The position numbers were made by a program, and so were the translations under genes. Positions 15,784-24,039 of a stretch of 64,000 nt of DNA are shown in pieces. How positions within the stretch are numbered: the first letter of the stretch is position 1; every line of letters begins with the position of its first letter. The notes beneath the pieces are model-generated. The model saw nothing but the letters and a program-made list of their open reading frames with translations, did not search any database and was not told the DNA's origin. The DNA is from Pelagibius sp965227505. Its GTDB lineage: Bacteria > Pseudomonadota > Alphaproteobacteria > Kiloniellales > Kiloniellaceae. The DNA lies in the NCBI RefSeq assembly GCF_965227505.1, contig NZ_OZ245757.1:2108001-2172000 (forward strand), written 5' to 3'.

Positions 15784-16389
15784 CTAGGCGGCCTGGCCCG
15801 CACCCCGCCCGGCCATGCGCCCGCCCATGCGGCTGGCCAGATCGTCGATACGGCGCAGTTGCTTGTCGAGGGCCGCCATGGTCTTGGCCATGTCCTCGCT
15901 TTCGTCGCGCAGCCAGACCCTGAGGGTGGCCAGATAGACGGCCGAGATGCCCTCGATCCGAATCATCCCCCGCAGGCCGCTGGTGGAGAAGCCCGCGACC
16001 TCCAGCATGGCGGCCATGGACCGCTTGAAGCGGGAAAGCCCGCAGAAGAGCGACAGGGGGTCACGCATCTGGTCCTGCAGGATGGCGCCGATCGCCTCGC
16101 GTTGCGGCTGCATCGCCTCGAAGCGGCGCATCAGCACATCGAACAGGCGGTCGCGCGCCGGCGCCTCGCTGCGCTCCGGGTCTTCCTCGGCCATCACGGT
16201 CGCATCGACCTGGTCGGCGAAGCCCCGAATGATCGCCTGTTTCGAGGGAAACAAGGGATAGAGGGTGGACAGCGGCACCTTGGCCGCCTCGGCGATCTCC
16301 GCCAGAGACAGATCGCGCCAGCCGCGTTCCGCCGCCAGCGCAAAAGCGGTGTCGATGATGTGTTTGGGGATGTCGGCTTTCTTGACCAT
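15784..16389 (-). CDS. TetR-type regulator with COQ9-like C-terminus
   Basis: This 201-residue protein begins with a TetR helix-turn-helix (SLAEIAEAAKVPLSTLYPLFPSKQAII). The C-terminal half ends YLATLRVWLRDESEDMAKTMAALDKQLRR, a pattern I associate with the COQ9 family, which has a TetR fold and binds lipids in ubiquinone synthesis. The intact recognition helix suggests it still binds DNA, so TetR regulator is the primary call. It is unlinked to an obvious target; the phasin promoter region lies immediately downstream. Confidence 0.8.
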   Translation of the reverse strand: MVKKADIPKHIIDTAFALAAERGWRDLSLAEIAEAAKVPLSTLYPLFPSKQAIIRGFADQVDATVMAEEDPERSEAPARDRLFDVLMRRFEAMQPQREAIGAILQDQMRDPLSLFCGLSRFKRSMAAMLEVAGFSTSGLRGMIRIEGISAVYLATLRVWLRDESEDMAKTMAALDKQLRRIDDLASRMGGRMAGRGAGQAA

Positions 16390-16557
16390 GATTTCCGCTC
16401 CTCTGGCGTCTCAACCCCTTGGGACTCCTGAATCCACGCTGGCATCTTAGGCATTGAGACCTGCCGCGGGAAGCCCGGGTCCAGATACCTTGGCCCGGAT
16501 GCCGTGCTGCGGCCACCTGCCGCAGAATCGCATTGGCTTACCCGCCTCTCCTGTCCT

Positions 16558-17046
16558 TCACGCCTGCCTGATGTCGGCGACGGTCCCGTCGGTGATGCGG
16601 CGGAGCGCTTCGGGGGTCAGCGCGAAGACGGCGTTGGGGGTGCCGGCCGCGGCCCAGATCTCCTCCAGGGCCATGAGGTCGCGGTCGATCAGCGTGGCCG
16701 GCTTGCGCCGGTGCCCGACCGGCGGGACGCCGCCGATGGCAAAGCCCGTGACCTCGCGCACGAAATCCGGCTTGGCGCGCACGATGGCTTCGCCCAAAAG
16801 GCGGCCGACGGCGCGCTCGTCGACCCGGTTGGCCCCGCTCGCCAGAACCAGCACGGGCGTGTTGCTTTGCTCCGCGCGAAAGATCAGCGACTTGGCAATC
16901 TGCGCCACCGAACAGCCGATGGCGGCAGCGGCATCTTCGGCGCTGCGCGTCGAGGCCGGGAACTCCCGCACCCGAACGTCCAGACCAAAGGCTTCGAGCG
17001 CGGTCAGAACGCGTCGGGCGCTTTCCTTCAATTCCCCCTCAGCCAT
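16558..17046 (-). CDS. YbaK/ProX-type aminoacyl-tRNA deacylase
   Basis: The 162-residue protein is one YbaK domain: AAAIGCSVAQIAKSLIFRA with the conserved Lys near residue 52, VLVLASGANRVD, and the conserved loop EVTGFAIGGVPPVGH. Relatives hydrolyse misacylated tRNAs (Ala-tRNA-Pro or Cys-tRNA-Pro) in trans in the cytosol. Which substrate this one uses is not clear. Four tandem 17-bp repeats lie 25 bases upstream of the start codon. Confidence 0.92.
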   Translation of the reverse strand: MAEGELKESARRVLTALEAFGLDVRVREFPASTRSAEDAAAAIGCSVAQIAKSLIFRAEQSNTPVLVLASGANRVDERAVGRLLGEAIVRAKPDFVREVTGFAIGGVPPVGHRRKPATLIDRDLMALEEIWAAAGTPNAVFALTPEALRRITDGTVADIRQA

Positions 17047-17365
17047 GTCGCCACATCCCTTGTTTTCCCCCTGGCCAAAACCGCTCCCTGGCCCGAACCG
17101 CCCACTGGCCCGAACCGCCCACTGGCCCGAACCGCCCCGGACTACGCCCGAGGATCGCGCCGCGCGTGTTTGCCCCGGGGGCGGCCCTCGTGTTACTAAA
17201 AAGTGTCATCTCCTTGTCAGCCTAGGTCTGCAAGAGCGTTCAGGCCAGAGCCCCGTTTCCCCGCGTCATGGGAACCGGCGGCGCTCATGGTCATCACACT
17301 ACGCAGATGCTCCGGCTGGCGGGAGGGAGACGTCTTCGCAGGGGGAATCGAAGAAAAGCAGCGCC
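17047..17365. other. Divergent promoter region upstream of ybaK-like gene
   Basis: These 319 bases hold the 17-bp tandem array at 17071-17138 and then GC-rich sequence with no convincing gene. A long plus-strand frame crosses it but has no coding character before 17366. Confidence 0.6.
17071..17138. repeat. Tandem array, four 17-bp units
   Basis: CTGGCCCGAACCGCCCA occurs exactly at 17088 and 17105. Variants occur at 17071 (three differences in the centre and end) and 17122 (last base C). Confidence 0.9.
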
Positions 17366-18106
17366 ATGGCCACTCAGACGACCGCGGCCGCCTACTTCCA
17401 GGGCGGTGAGATCAACCATGTTTATTCCGTCGTCATCCCGACCATACTGGCAGTGACACCCTTCGCCAGTCTGGCGATCGGCGAGCGGTTTTCCTTCTTC
17501 CAGACCTGGATGGTGACCGAGCGCGGCATGATCGAGCATGCGACCGTCCTCGTTGCCATCGTCGGGTTTTTTCTGGCGCTGCAGAACTTCCGCCTGCGCG
17601 CAGCCTGCCCGAAACCCTGGTTCGGCCCCTACGCGATCCTGTTCGCCCTGGGCTTTGTCTATATCGTCGGCGAGGAGATGAGCTGGGGCCAGCATCTTGT
17701 CGGCTGGGAGTCATCGGAATGGTTCATCCAGGCCAACCGGCAGCAGGAGACCAACTTCCACAACCTGCACCAGTCCATCGACCGTCTGCCGAAATCCATC
17801 CTCGGCGCCGCGGTGGTGATTTCCGGCGTGCTGGTCCCGCTGATCCCGGGCCTGCGGCGCCTGCAGACCGCCAGTTTCAACGGTCACTGGCCGTGGCTTT
17901 GGCCGACCCCCGCCGTCCGCACCACGGCGGTTCTGTTTTTTCTCGTCTGGATCTTCGACCGCGGACTGGTACTGACCGACCTGAACGAGGGCGAAGGCTA
18001 CAACCTTCGCTTCACCGAGCTGCGCGAACTGCTGACGGTCTACTTCCTGGCCCTTTACACCGGCTGCCTTTACCACCGACTGAAAGACCGGGAAAACGCC
18101 GCCTGA
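17366..18106 (+). CDS. Six-TM membrane protein with conserved Glu/His motifs, unknown function
   Basis: The product is 246 residues with about six transmembrane segments. After TM3 comes GEEMSWGQH (102-110), and a loop carries NRQQETNFHNL (124-134). I recognise these as hallmarks of a widespread uncharacterised membrane family (GEExSWGQ ... NxxxExNxHNL). The invariant Glu and His residues near the membrane face could bind a metal or catalyse a lipid reaction, but no function is known to me. The ATG at 17366 was chosen because earlier in-frame sequence crosses repeats and has no membrane character. Confidence 0.8.
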   Translation: MATQTTAAAYFQGGEINHVYSVVIPTILAVTPFASLAIGERFSFFQTWMVTERGMIEHATVLVAIVGFFLALQNFRLRAACPKPWFGPYAILFALGFVYIVGEEMSWGQHLVGWESSEWFIQANRQQETNFHNLHQSIDRLPKSILGAAVVISGVLVPLIPGLRRLQTASFNGHWPWLWPTPAVRTTAVLFFLVWIFDRGLVLTDLNEGEGYNLRFTELRELLTVYFLALYTGCLYHRLKDRENAA

Positions 18107-18164
18107 AGCAGACCCGCCGGAGTGCTGGACCGCCTCCGGCAAGGCCGTCACCTCCCGTTCCGCT

Positions 18165-18740
18165 CTAGGCGGTCGCCGCCGCCCGGCCAGCGCGCCGGCG
18201 CCAGCGTGCCGCAAGGGCATAGACGCCGAAAGCCGCGGCAGTTCCCAGCTCAAGGGCCGTGATCCAGTGGCCGCCAAAGGCCGGGTCCCAGTGACTGACA
18301 GGTCCGGTGAGGCGCAGGCTGCGATCGAGCGGCCACAGCAGCAGGGGGCCGTCGGTGACGTGGCTGACGATGTCCGCCAGCGCATGGGTGGCGGCGCCGG
18401 CGAGAAAGGCCAGGCAGATCCGCCGGCAGACCGGCGCCCGGCACAACAGCAGGCATGCCAGGAGCGTCAGGCCGAAAAGGCTGAGCGGCGCGTGCAGCAG
18501 GTTGTGCAGCGCGATCATGACCGAGTCCGAGAAGTAGAGCGCATCCATCCCGGCTTTGACCTGGCCCTGTGCGTAGCCGCCGTTCTGCCAGGTCACCCGC
18601 GCGGCGATCACCGACCAGACGGCGACGACCGGAATGTCCGGCACCACCGCCCCGATCACGCAGGCCCGACGCAGGGCGCCGCCCCAGCCGAAAGCGGCGG
18701 CACAGCCCTGTCCGATCAGGAAGTGGGTCGGGGTTTTCAA
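18165..18740 (-). CDS. YdjM-like membrane-bound putative metal-dependent hydrolase
   Basis: This 191-residue multi-pass membrane protein has the spaced motif set of the YdjM/YbcI-type family: THFLIG at the start, GAVVPDIP (29-36), an H-x3-H pair (His79, His83), and ATHALADIVSH (His119, Asp123, His127). These residues could hold a metal in the membrane, but the reaction is unproven for the family. It follows the DOMON gene on the same strand after 76 bases and may share its promoter. Confidence 0.7.
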   Translation of the reverse strand: MKTPTHFLIGQGCAAAFGWGGALRRACVIGAVVPDIPVVAVWSVIAARVTWQNGGYAQGQVKAGMDALYFSDSVMIALHNLLHAPLSLFGLTLLACLLLCRAPVCRRICLAFLAGAATHALADIVSHVTDGPLLLWPLDRSLRLTGPVSHWDPAFGGHWITALELGTAAAFGVYALAARWRRRAGRAAATA

Positions 18741-18816
18741 GGCGCAGGCTTCCTTTCCCCCGGCCGTGAGAAGCCGGGAAGCGGGGTTTGCGGAGACTGC
18801 GGCGGTGAACAGCGGT

Positions 18817-19365
18817 CTAGAGCACGACGCCCCGTTGGTCGCGGAACGCCGAGTGATGGCCGAAATCGGGCGAGCGGCTCCAGGCCAGCATCAGATAGGT
18901 CGCAGCGCCGGGGGAAAGGTTCATCCCGAGAAGGTTCCCGACGCGGTGCAACAGGCGAAAGTCGAGCTGGGACCGCCCCGTGGCATAGCTGCGGCGGCGG
19001 ACCTGCAAGCCCTCCCGCACGCCCGGATCGTCGATGCGGATATGGTCGGGCACCAGGGCACGGCGCAGTTCCACGCGCGTCGGTGGCCGGGAAAGCTGCG
19101 CCATGACGAAGCAGGTGCCTTTGAGACTGTCGGTATCGTTGAAACCGACGGCCATCCAGCCGGCGGTCGCCGCGCTCACCTCCCCCAGCAAGGCCTCGCT
19201 GTCGTGGCGCCAGCGGAACAGCATGCCGCCACGGAAGAGACTGCGCCATTCGCCCCGCTGGCGTGCCAGCGTCAGGGACTCAGCCATGGCGGAGCCTGTC
19301 AGACCCGGGGCCGCCGCCGCAGCGGCGGCTCCGGCAAGAAAGCGGCGTCGGTCGAACCATGGCAT
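18817..19365 (-). CDS. Tat-exported DOMON-domain protein
   Basis: The product is 182 residues. The N-terminus DRRRFLAGAAAAAAAP is a twin-arginine signal, so a folded, probably cofactor-loaded protein is exported. The rest is a DOMON domain (GMLFRWRHDSEALLGEVSAA, GWMAVGFNDTDSLKGTCFVM). DOMON domains bind heme b or sugars; Met and His residues that could ligate heme are present but not decisive. It is divergent from a MarR gene, with twin operators between, so it is the likely target of that repressor. Confidence 0.85.
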   Translation of the reverse strand: MPWFDRRRFLAGAAAAAAAPGLTGSAMAESLTLARQRGEWRSLFRGGMLFRWRHDSEALLGEVSAATAGWMAVGFNDTDSLKGTCFVMAQLSRPPTRVELRRALVPDHIRIDDPGVREGLQVRRRSYATGRSQLDFRLLHRVGNLLGMNLSPGAATYLMLAWSRSPDFGHHSAFRDQRGVVL

Positions 19366-19385
19366 CGTCAGCCCTTGCGCTTTTA

Positions 19386-19400
19386 GTCAAGATGCTTGAC
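19386..19400. promoter_or_regulatory. MarR-type operator 1
   Basis: GTCAAG, ATG, CTTGAC, lying about 20 bases upstream of the DOMON gene's start. Confidence 0.7.
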
Positions 19401-19420
19401 CATATCCTTCGACACTCATG

Positions 19421-19439
19421 TAGTCAAGTATCTTGACTA
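19421..19439. promoter_or_regulatory. MarR-type operator 2
   Basis: TAGTCAAG, TAT, CTTGACTA: a perfect 8-3-8 dyad 18 bases before the MarR start. The outer ends of the two sites (TTTTAGTCAAG at 19381 and CTTGACTAAAA at 19432) are themselves exact inverted repeats. Confidence 0.75.
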
Positions 19440-19457
19440 AAAGCAGAGGACGCCGAC

Positions 19458-19919
19458 TTGAGCGAAGCGGACGACACGGGGCTGAAGCCCGATCACATCG
19501 GCTGGCCGCTGTGGCAGGCGGCCTTTCTGTGGAAGGAGGCCTTCATCACCGCCATGCAGGCGGCGGGGCACGGATGGTATGGCCGCGCCCAGAGCAACAT
19601 CACGGCCTTCCTCAGTCCCGAGGGCACGCGTCAGCGCGACCTCGTGGAACGCTCCGGCCTCACCAAGCAGGCCGTGCAGCAGTTGGTGGACGATCTGGAA
19701 GCCGCCGGGGTCGTCGTCCGCCGACCGGACCCGGCAGACCGCAGGGCCAAGGTCATCCACTACACGGCCAAGGGCAAGGCCGCCCTCAGGGACGGCGCGC
19801 GGATCAAGCGGCAGATCGAGGCGCGCATGGCCGAGGGGCTGGGTGAGGACGGCATGGCGCAGCTCCGTGTCCTGCTGGAGCGGGTCATCGACAGAGGCTT
19901 CGACCGCGACGCGACTTAA
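19458..19919 (+). CDS. MarR-family transcriptional regulator
   Basis: This 153-residue winged-helix protein has RDLVERSGLTKQAVQQLVDDLEAAGVV as its recognition region and the wing RRPDPADRRAKVIHYTAKGKAA. It starts with TTG at 19458, supported by GAGGA eight bases upstream. Two strong dyads separate it from the divergent DOMON gene, so it most likely represses both itself and that gene. Its TAA stop overlaps the convergent DUF6064 stop by four bases (TTAA). Confidence 0.9.
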   Translation: MSEADDTGLKPDHIGWPLWQAAFLWKEAFITAMQAAGHGWYGRAQSNITAFLSPEGTRQRDLVERSGLTKQAVQQLVDDLEAAGVVVRRPDPADRRAKVIHYTAKGKAALRDGARIKRQIEARMAEGLGEDGMAQLRVLLERVIDRGFDRDAT

Positions 19920-20563
19920 GCAGGGTTGCGGGCGATCCTGCGATTGTGGAGTACCCCTGCAGCCAGCGCCGCAGCGCCGAGAACCGGCTGCGCCAGATCG
20001 GCCGGCATTCCCAGCTCCCAGGCCGTGGCGCCGGCAATCACCGTCCAGACCAGCGGCAGAACCATGAGGTGCAGCGGGCAGCGCCCGGCGCTCAGCAGCA
20101 GGACACCGAGGGTGAAGACCGCCGTGGGGCCCGGCGCCAGGCCGACGATCCGTGCCGTCTCCAAGCTTTCACCCAGCAGGGCCTGCAGAAGCGGCAGCAG
20201 CAGCGCCGCGGCCAGGAGCGCGAAGCCGAGGCCTGCCGCCGCACCGCGGCCCACCGCGAAGGCCGTACCGCCGCGCAGCACCAGGCTCCAGGCCAGCAGC
20301 GCGGCCTGCGCCAGGAACAGCGCGCCGAAGGCCGGCGCGGTGAAGCTGAGCTGGGCGAAGTAATGGAGGTGGAAGATCAGGCCGCAGGCGAGCCAGCCGG
20401 CCGTCAGGATCGCCCCGATGGCGCGGCCTGCAGGACGTCGGCCGGAGGCGGCAAGACCGAGCACAGCGAGGGCCGCCGCCAGAAAGGCGATCTGCCAGGG
20501 CCAGAGCGCAAGGTTGATCTGGGCGAAGAGCGCCGCCAGCACCTCCGCGTCGAAGGCCAGCAC
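19916..20563 (-). CDS. DUF6064-like multi-pass membrane protein
   Basis: The 215-residue protein is almost entirely hydrophobic, with about six to seven transmembrane helices, and matches my recollection of the DUF6064 family (LWPWQIAFLAAALAVLGL near the start, HYFAQLSFTAPAFGALF near 67-83, CPLHLMVLPLVWTVI near 160). Function is unknown. It lies 12 bases downstream of the aldo-keto reductase and is probably in the same transcript. Confidence 0.72.
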   Translation of the reverse strand: MLAFDAEVLAALFAQINLALWPWQIAFLAAALAVLGLAASGRRPAGRAIGAILTAGWLACGLIFHLHYFAQLSFTAPAFGALFLAQAALLAWSLVLRGGTAFAVGRGAAAGLGFALLAAALLLPLLQALLGESLETARIVGLAPGPTAVFTLGVLLLSAGRCPLHLMVLPLVWTVIAGATAWELGMPADLAQPVLGAAALAAGVLHNRRIARNPA

Positions 20564-20575
20564 CGGCGCGCGGCC

Positions 20576-21505
20576 CTAGAGCGCTTCGATGTCAGCCGCC
20601 ATGCGGGTGCGCAGCGCGGCGTCCGGCAGGCGGCCGTGCAGCGCCCCCATGTTCTCCGCCATGTGGTCGACCCGCGACGTCGCGGGGATCGCACAGGTGA
20701 CCGCCGGGTGGGAGACGATGAACTTCAGGAAGACCTGGGCCCAGTTGGCGCAGTCGATCTCCGCCGCCCAGCCCGGCAGCGGCTTGGCGGCATAGCGGTC
20801 GAAGAGGGCGCCGCGGCGGAAGGGCCGGTTGACGATGACCGCCAGGCCGCGCTCGGCGGATAGCGGCAGCAGGCGCTGCTCGGCCTCCCGGTCCACCACG
20901 TTGTAGGTGAACTGGACGAAGTCGATGTCCTCCGCGCGCATGATCGCCTCGAAGTCGCCGTGGCGGCGGCCGTGGGAGGTGGTGATGCCGATGTAGCGCA
21001 CCCGTCCCTCGGCCTTCATGGCGCGCAGGGTCTCCAGGTGGTCCTCCCAGGCAAGCAGGTTGTGGATCTGCAGCAGGTCGAACCGCTCGACGCCCCAGAG
21101 GCGGCGCGATTCCGCCATCTGCTCGACTCCGTCCGACTGGCCCCAGGTCCAGACCTTGGTCGCGGAGAACAGCCCGGACGGCTGGCCGGTGCGTTCGAGG
21201 CCGTGGCCGATCACCGCCTCGGCGGAGCCGTACATCGGCGAGGAGTCGATCATGCCGCCGCCGGCATCGAAGAAAGCCTGCAGCACCTCGCTGCGCGCAT
21301 CGCGCAGGCCCTGGTCGCTACCGACGTTGAAAGTGATCCAGGTGCCCATGCCGATGACGGGCAGAGGCTCGCCGCTGGCCGGGATGGGCCGGGTCGCAAT
21401 CCCGTTGGCGCGCGCTGCCGGAGAACGCACAAGAGAACTGGCAAACGGCAGGGCCGCCAGGCCGCCCAGCACCGCACGCCGGGTTGTCACCAGAGGTTTC
21501 TTCAT
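20576..21505 (-). CDS. Exported aldo/keto reductase family protein
   Basis: The product is 309 residues with an N-terminal twin-arginine-like signal (TTRRAVLGGLAALPFASS), unusual for this normally cytosolic family. The AKR barrel includes GMGTWITF, the active-site region DSSPMYGSAEAVIG with catalytic Asp and Tyr, the Lys in FSATKVW, and the His of LLQIHNL. NADPH would have to be loaded before Tat export. It is followed by DUF6064 after 12 bases. The substrate is unknown. Confidence 0.9.
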   Translation of the reverse strand: MKKPLVTTRRAVLGGLAALPFASSLVRSPAARANGIATRPIPASGEPLPVIGMGTWITFNVGSDQGLRDARSEVLQAFFDAGGGMIDSSPMYGSAEAVIGHGLERTGQPSGLFSATKVWTWGQSDGVEQMAESRRLWGVERFDLLQIHNLLAWEDHLETLRAMKAEGRVRYIGITTSHGRRHGDFEAIMRAEDIDFVQFTYNVVDREAEQRLLPLSAERGLAVIVNRPFRRGALFDRYAAKPLPGWAAEIDCANWAQVFLKFIVSHPAVTCAIPATSRVDHMAENMGALHGRLPDAALRTRMAADIEAL

Positions 21506-21548
21506 AAGTCATACATGGCGCCGCAGCACCGGAATTCAAAGCGTGGCC

Positions 21549-22343
21549 CTATTTGAGATCGATGCGCTTGACCGCGCCCCCTTCATCCACCACCACCTTC
21601 CCGGGAATTCCATGGAACCTCACCCAAATCTCACCCTCGGGAACATTGAGGAAGCTCCAGCCCTCCGAAGTGTGGTGTTCGCAACTGACAGCATCCAGAA
21701 TCTCATTGAGCTTGAGACCCGGATAACGTCCCCTTTGGTCAGTCTTCCTAGCGAAGAACCGCAGGGTCGCGTGGCTGTCGATGCTTCGGCGGGTGCGCCT
21801 TGCCCATTCTCTGTAGTAGTCGGCAAAGTCGCTCTGTTTGAGGAAGCCCTCCTCGGTTTCGTGCCACACCGTACCTGGCTGCGGGCCATTCATTTCGAGC
21901 AAAGCTTCGCAACCGCAGCCGAGATCGCTGATATATGCAAGACCTGGGAACCCCAACTCAGCGTTATACGTCGGCAGCTCGCGGTGATCTTCGGGCAACG
22001 ACTCGGTGTGCGGAAACGGTGCCGAAAAATCGCGATCGCGCACATACCTGTTGAAATCCTCTACTCCGTAGTTCGGTCCGGCCCCCCCGGCTCCGAACAC
22101 TTGCAGATACGTCCTGTAGGACGGCGGCAGAGCGACCCTGGATTTGCGCTCGAAATCAAGCAGCGTTTGGTCCGGGACGACAGGGAGAGTCCTGTAGTCA
22201 TGGCCACCGAGAGGGCGTCCTAGAATCCAGGCGAAACGACGCCGCCGCGCACCAAAGACGATACGGTTGCGGTCTTCCTTCCGGAAACACCGAACCTGTT
22301 CCTTCATCTCCCGCCAAAACGCTCGACAGCCAGCTTCGTCCAT
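21549..22343 (-). CDS. SMI1/KNR4 family protein
   Basis: This 264-residue protein has the SMI1/KNR4 core: DQTLLDFERKSRVALPPSYR, then YLQVFGAGGAG, and a downstream acidic stretch with GTVWHETEEGFLKQSDFADY. Its base composition is visibly less GC-rich than its neighbours. In bacteria, many members are immunity proteins against polymorphic toxins, but no toxin gene lies beside it. It sits between the aldo-keto reductase and proC and looks like a later insertion. Immunity is possible but unproven. Confidence 0.82.
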   Translation of the reverse strand: MDEAGCRAFWREMKEQVRCFRKEDRNRIVFGARRRRFAWILGRPLGGHDYRTLPVVPDQTLLDFERKSRVALPPSYRTYLQVFGAGGAGPNYGVEDFNRYVRDRDFSAPFPHTESLPEDHRELPTYNAELGFPGLAYISDLGCGCEALLEMNGPQPGTVWHETEEGFLKQSDFADYYREWARRTRRSIDSHATLRFFARKTDQRGRYPGLKLNEILDAVSCEHHTSEGWSFLNVPEGEIWVRFHGIPGKVVVDEGGAVKRIDLK

Positions 22344-22429
22344 TCCCAGGCACTTCTTATGCGCGAATTGGAATGGCGAACATACACCAAAATTGGTCAG
22401 AAGACTGCCGCCGGGGTAACTGGACCTGT

Positions 22430-23245
22430 CTAGCCCAGCTCCCGGCTGCGCGCCGTGGCGGCGGCGATGGCCTTGGTGAGCAACGGCTGCAGGCCGTCTT
22501 CAGCCATCAGCACCCTGAGCGCCTCCTGGGTGGTGCCGCCGGGCGAGGTGACGTTCTGGCGCAGGGTGGCGGCGGGCTCGGTGGACTGGTCGACCAGGGC
22601 GCCGGCGCCGGCCACGGTCACGCGGGCGAGCTGCATGGCGAGGTCGGCGGGCAGGCCCGCCTCGACGCCGGCCTCCGCCAGGCATTCGATGAGCAGGAAG
22701 ACGTAGGCCGGGCCGCCGCCGGAGACCGCGGTCACCGCGTCCATCAGGCCCTCGTCGTCGATCCAGGCAACCGCGCCGACGGCCATCAGCAGGTCCGCGG
22801 CCAGGTCGCGCAGGTCCCGGTCGCAGCGGGCATTGGCGCAGAGCACGGTCATGCCCCGGCCGACCGCCGCCGGGGTATTGGGCATGGCGCGGACGATGGG
22901 GGTTTCGGCGCCCAGCACCTCTTCAAAGGCGGCGACGCGCCAGCCGGCGGCGATGGACAGCGCCGCTGCCCCCTTGTCCGCGAAAGCGCGGTAGGCCGGC
23001 AGAGCATCGGCCAGCATCTGCGGTTTGACGGCGAAGACCATGAGCGCCGGCTGGAGGCCCGCCGGCAGCTCTGCCGGACCGGCGACCAGATGGGCGCCAC
23101 GCGCCAGATAGGCCTGCAGAGAGTCCTGATGGGGCTCGACGATCCAGACCAGGTCCGGGTCGAGACCCTGGCCCAGCCAGCCTTCCAGAAGGGCGCCGCC
23201 CATCTTGCCACAGCCGACCAGCAGCAGCGGACCGGCCAGTTTCAT
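22430..23245 (-). CDS. proC: Pyrroline-5-carboxylate reductase
   Basis: The 271-residue cytosolic enzyme performs the last step of proline synthesis, reducing pyrroline-5-carboxylate with NAD(P)H. The Rossmann motif is LLLVGCGKMGGALLEGWL at residues 6-23. PIVRAMPNTPAAVGRGMTVL and the C-terminal AVSGGGPAYVFLLIECLAEAG with LARVTVAGAG and SPGGTTQEAL are diagnostic. It is the third gene of a minus-strand set ubiK-ybjN-proC, an order I recall in related alphaproteobacteria. Confidence 0.96.
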   Translation of the reverse strand: MKLAGPLLLVGCGKMGGALLEGWLGQGLDPDLVWIVEPHQDSLQAYLARGAHLVAGPAELPAGLQPALMVFAVKPQMLADALPAYRAFADKGAAALSIAAGWRVAAFEEVLGAETPIVRAMPNTPAAVGRGMTVLCANARCDRDLRDLAADLLMAVGAVAWIDDEGLMDAVTAVSGGGPAYVFLLIECLAEAGVEAGLPADLAMQLARVTVAGAGALVDQSTEPAATLRQNVTSPGGTTQEALRVLMAEDGLQPLLTKAIAAATARSRELG

Positions 23246-23317
23246 AAGATCGCTCCTGCACCTCGCGTTGGGGGCGGACCGGTGGGCGAACCGGCGACGG
23301 ACCGGCGCCCGCGTCGT

Positions 23318-23818
23318 TTAGGCTTCGCCGACGGTCTCCATCAAGGCCGCGTCCAGCGCTTCGTCAACCGTCGAGCCGCCCCAGATCACCATCTGCAGCG
23401 CCGGATAGATCCGGTCGCATTCCATCAGCGCCGCCTCGACCAGATCCTCCAACTGCTCCAGGGAGGCGCCGGAAAGGCCGCGCAGGGGAATGGTATGACG
23501 GTACATCAGGGCGCCCTCTTCAGCCATAAGGTCGAAGTGGCCGAGCCAGAGCCGCTCGTTGGCGCGGGCCAGAAGGGCGCAGATTTCCTTTTGCTGGGCT
23601 CTGGGGACTTTGAGGTCGAAATGGCAGGAGAAGAACATCGAGCTCACCTGGGCCTGCCAGACGGAATACATATGGTACTCGCACCAATGACCGGACATTT
23701 CGATCAGAAGCTCGGACTCGCTGTGGCGGTCGCAGGTCCAGTCATTGGCGCTGCCGAGCTCTTCGAGAAGGTCGAGGGGGTTGATCGGCTGGTGGGAATC
23801 CTGAACGAGTTCTACCAT
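23318..23818 (-). CDS. YbjN domain-containing protein
   Basis: The product is 166 residues with the YbjN fold related to type III secretion chaperone-like domains. Recognisable stretches are NPLDLLEELGSANDWTCDR, FSCHFDLKVPRAQQKEICAL, and LARANERLWLGHFDLMAEEG. The molecular role is not established. It lies between proC and ubiK, 72 bases before proC, and is probably co-transcribed with both. Confidence 0.87.
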   Translation of the reverse strand: MVELVQDSHQPINPLDLLEELGSANDWTCDRHSESELLIEMSGHWCEYHMYSVWQAQVSSMFFSCHFDLKVPRAQQKEICALLARANERLWLGHFDLMAEEGALMYRHTIPLRGLSGASLEQLEDLVEAALMECDRIYPALQMVIWGGSTVDEALDAALMETVGEA

Positions 23819-24039
23819 GTCGACGCAGCCTCTTCGGTTGGCAGTGGCAGGGCTCCAGCGCCTCAATCGCCCCGACATATGGAATACTGCGACGCCGCCG
23901 CTACTACATGTAGCGTGCCTCATTCGATTCCGCTGTGCAACAAGGGAATTTCCGCGACGCAGCGCCGCGGCCAAGAAAGCTGTGGACGAGATAAAGAGGT
24001 TGGAGTCAGAGCCCGGCGACGGCGCTTCGCACCGCCTCT

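Noticed and set aside
17071..17138. Possible CRISPR-like array
   Set aside because: The 17-bp units are directly adjacent with no spacers and there are no cas genes. The same applies to the array at 36717.
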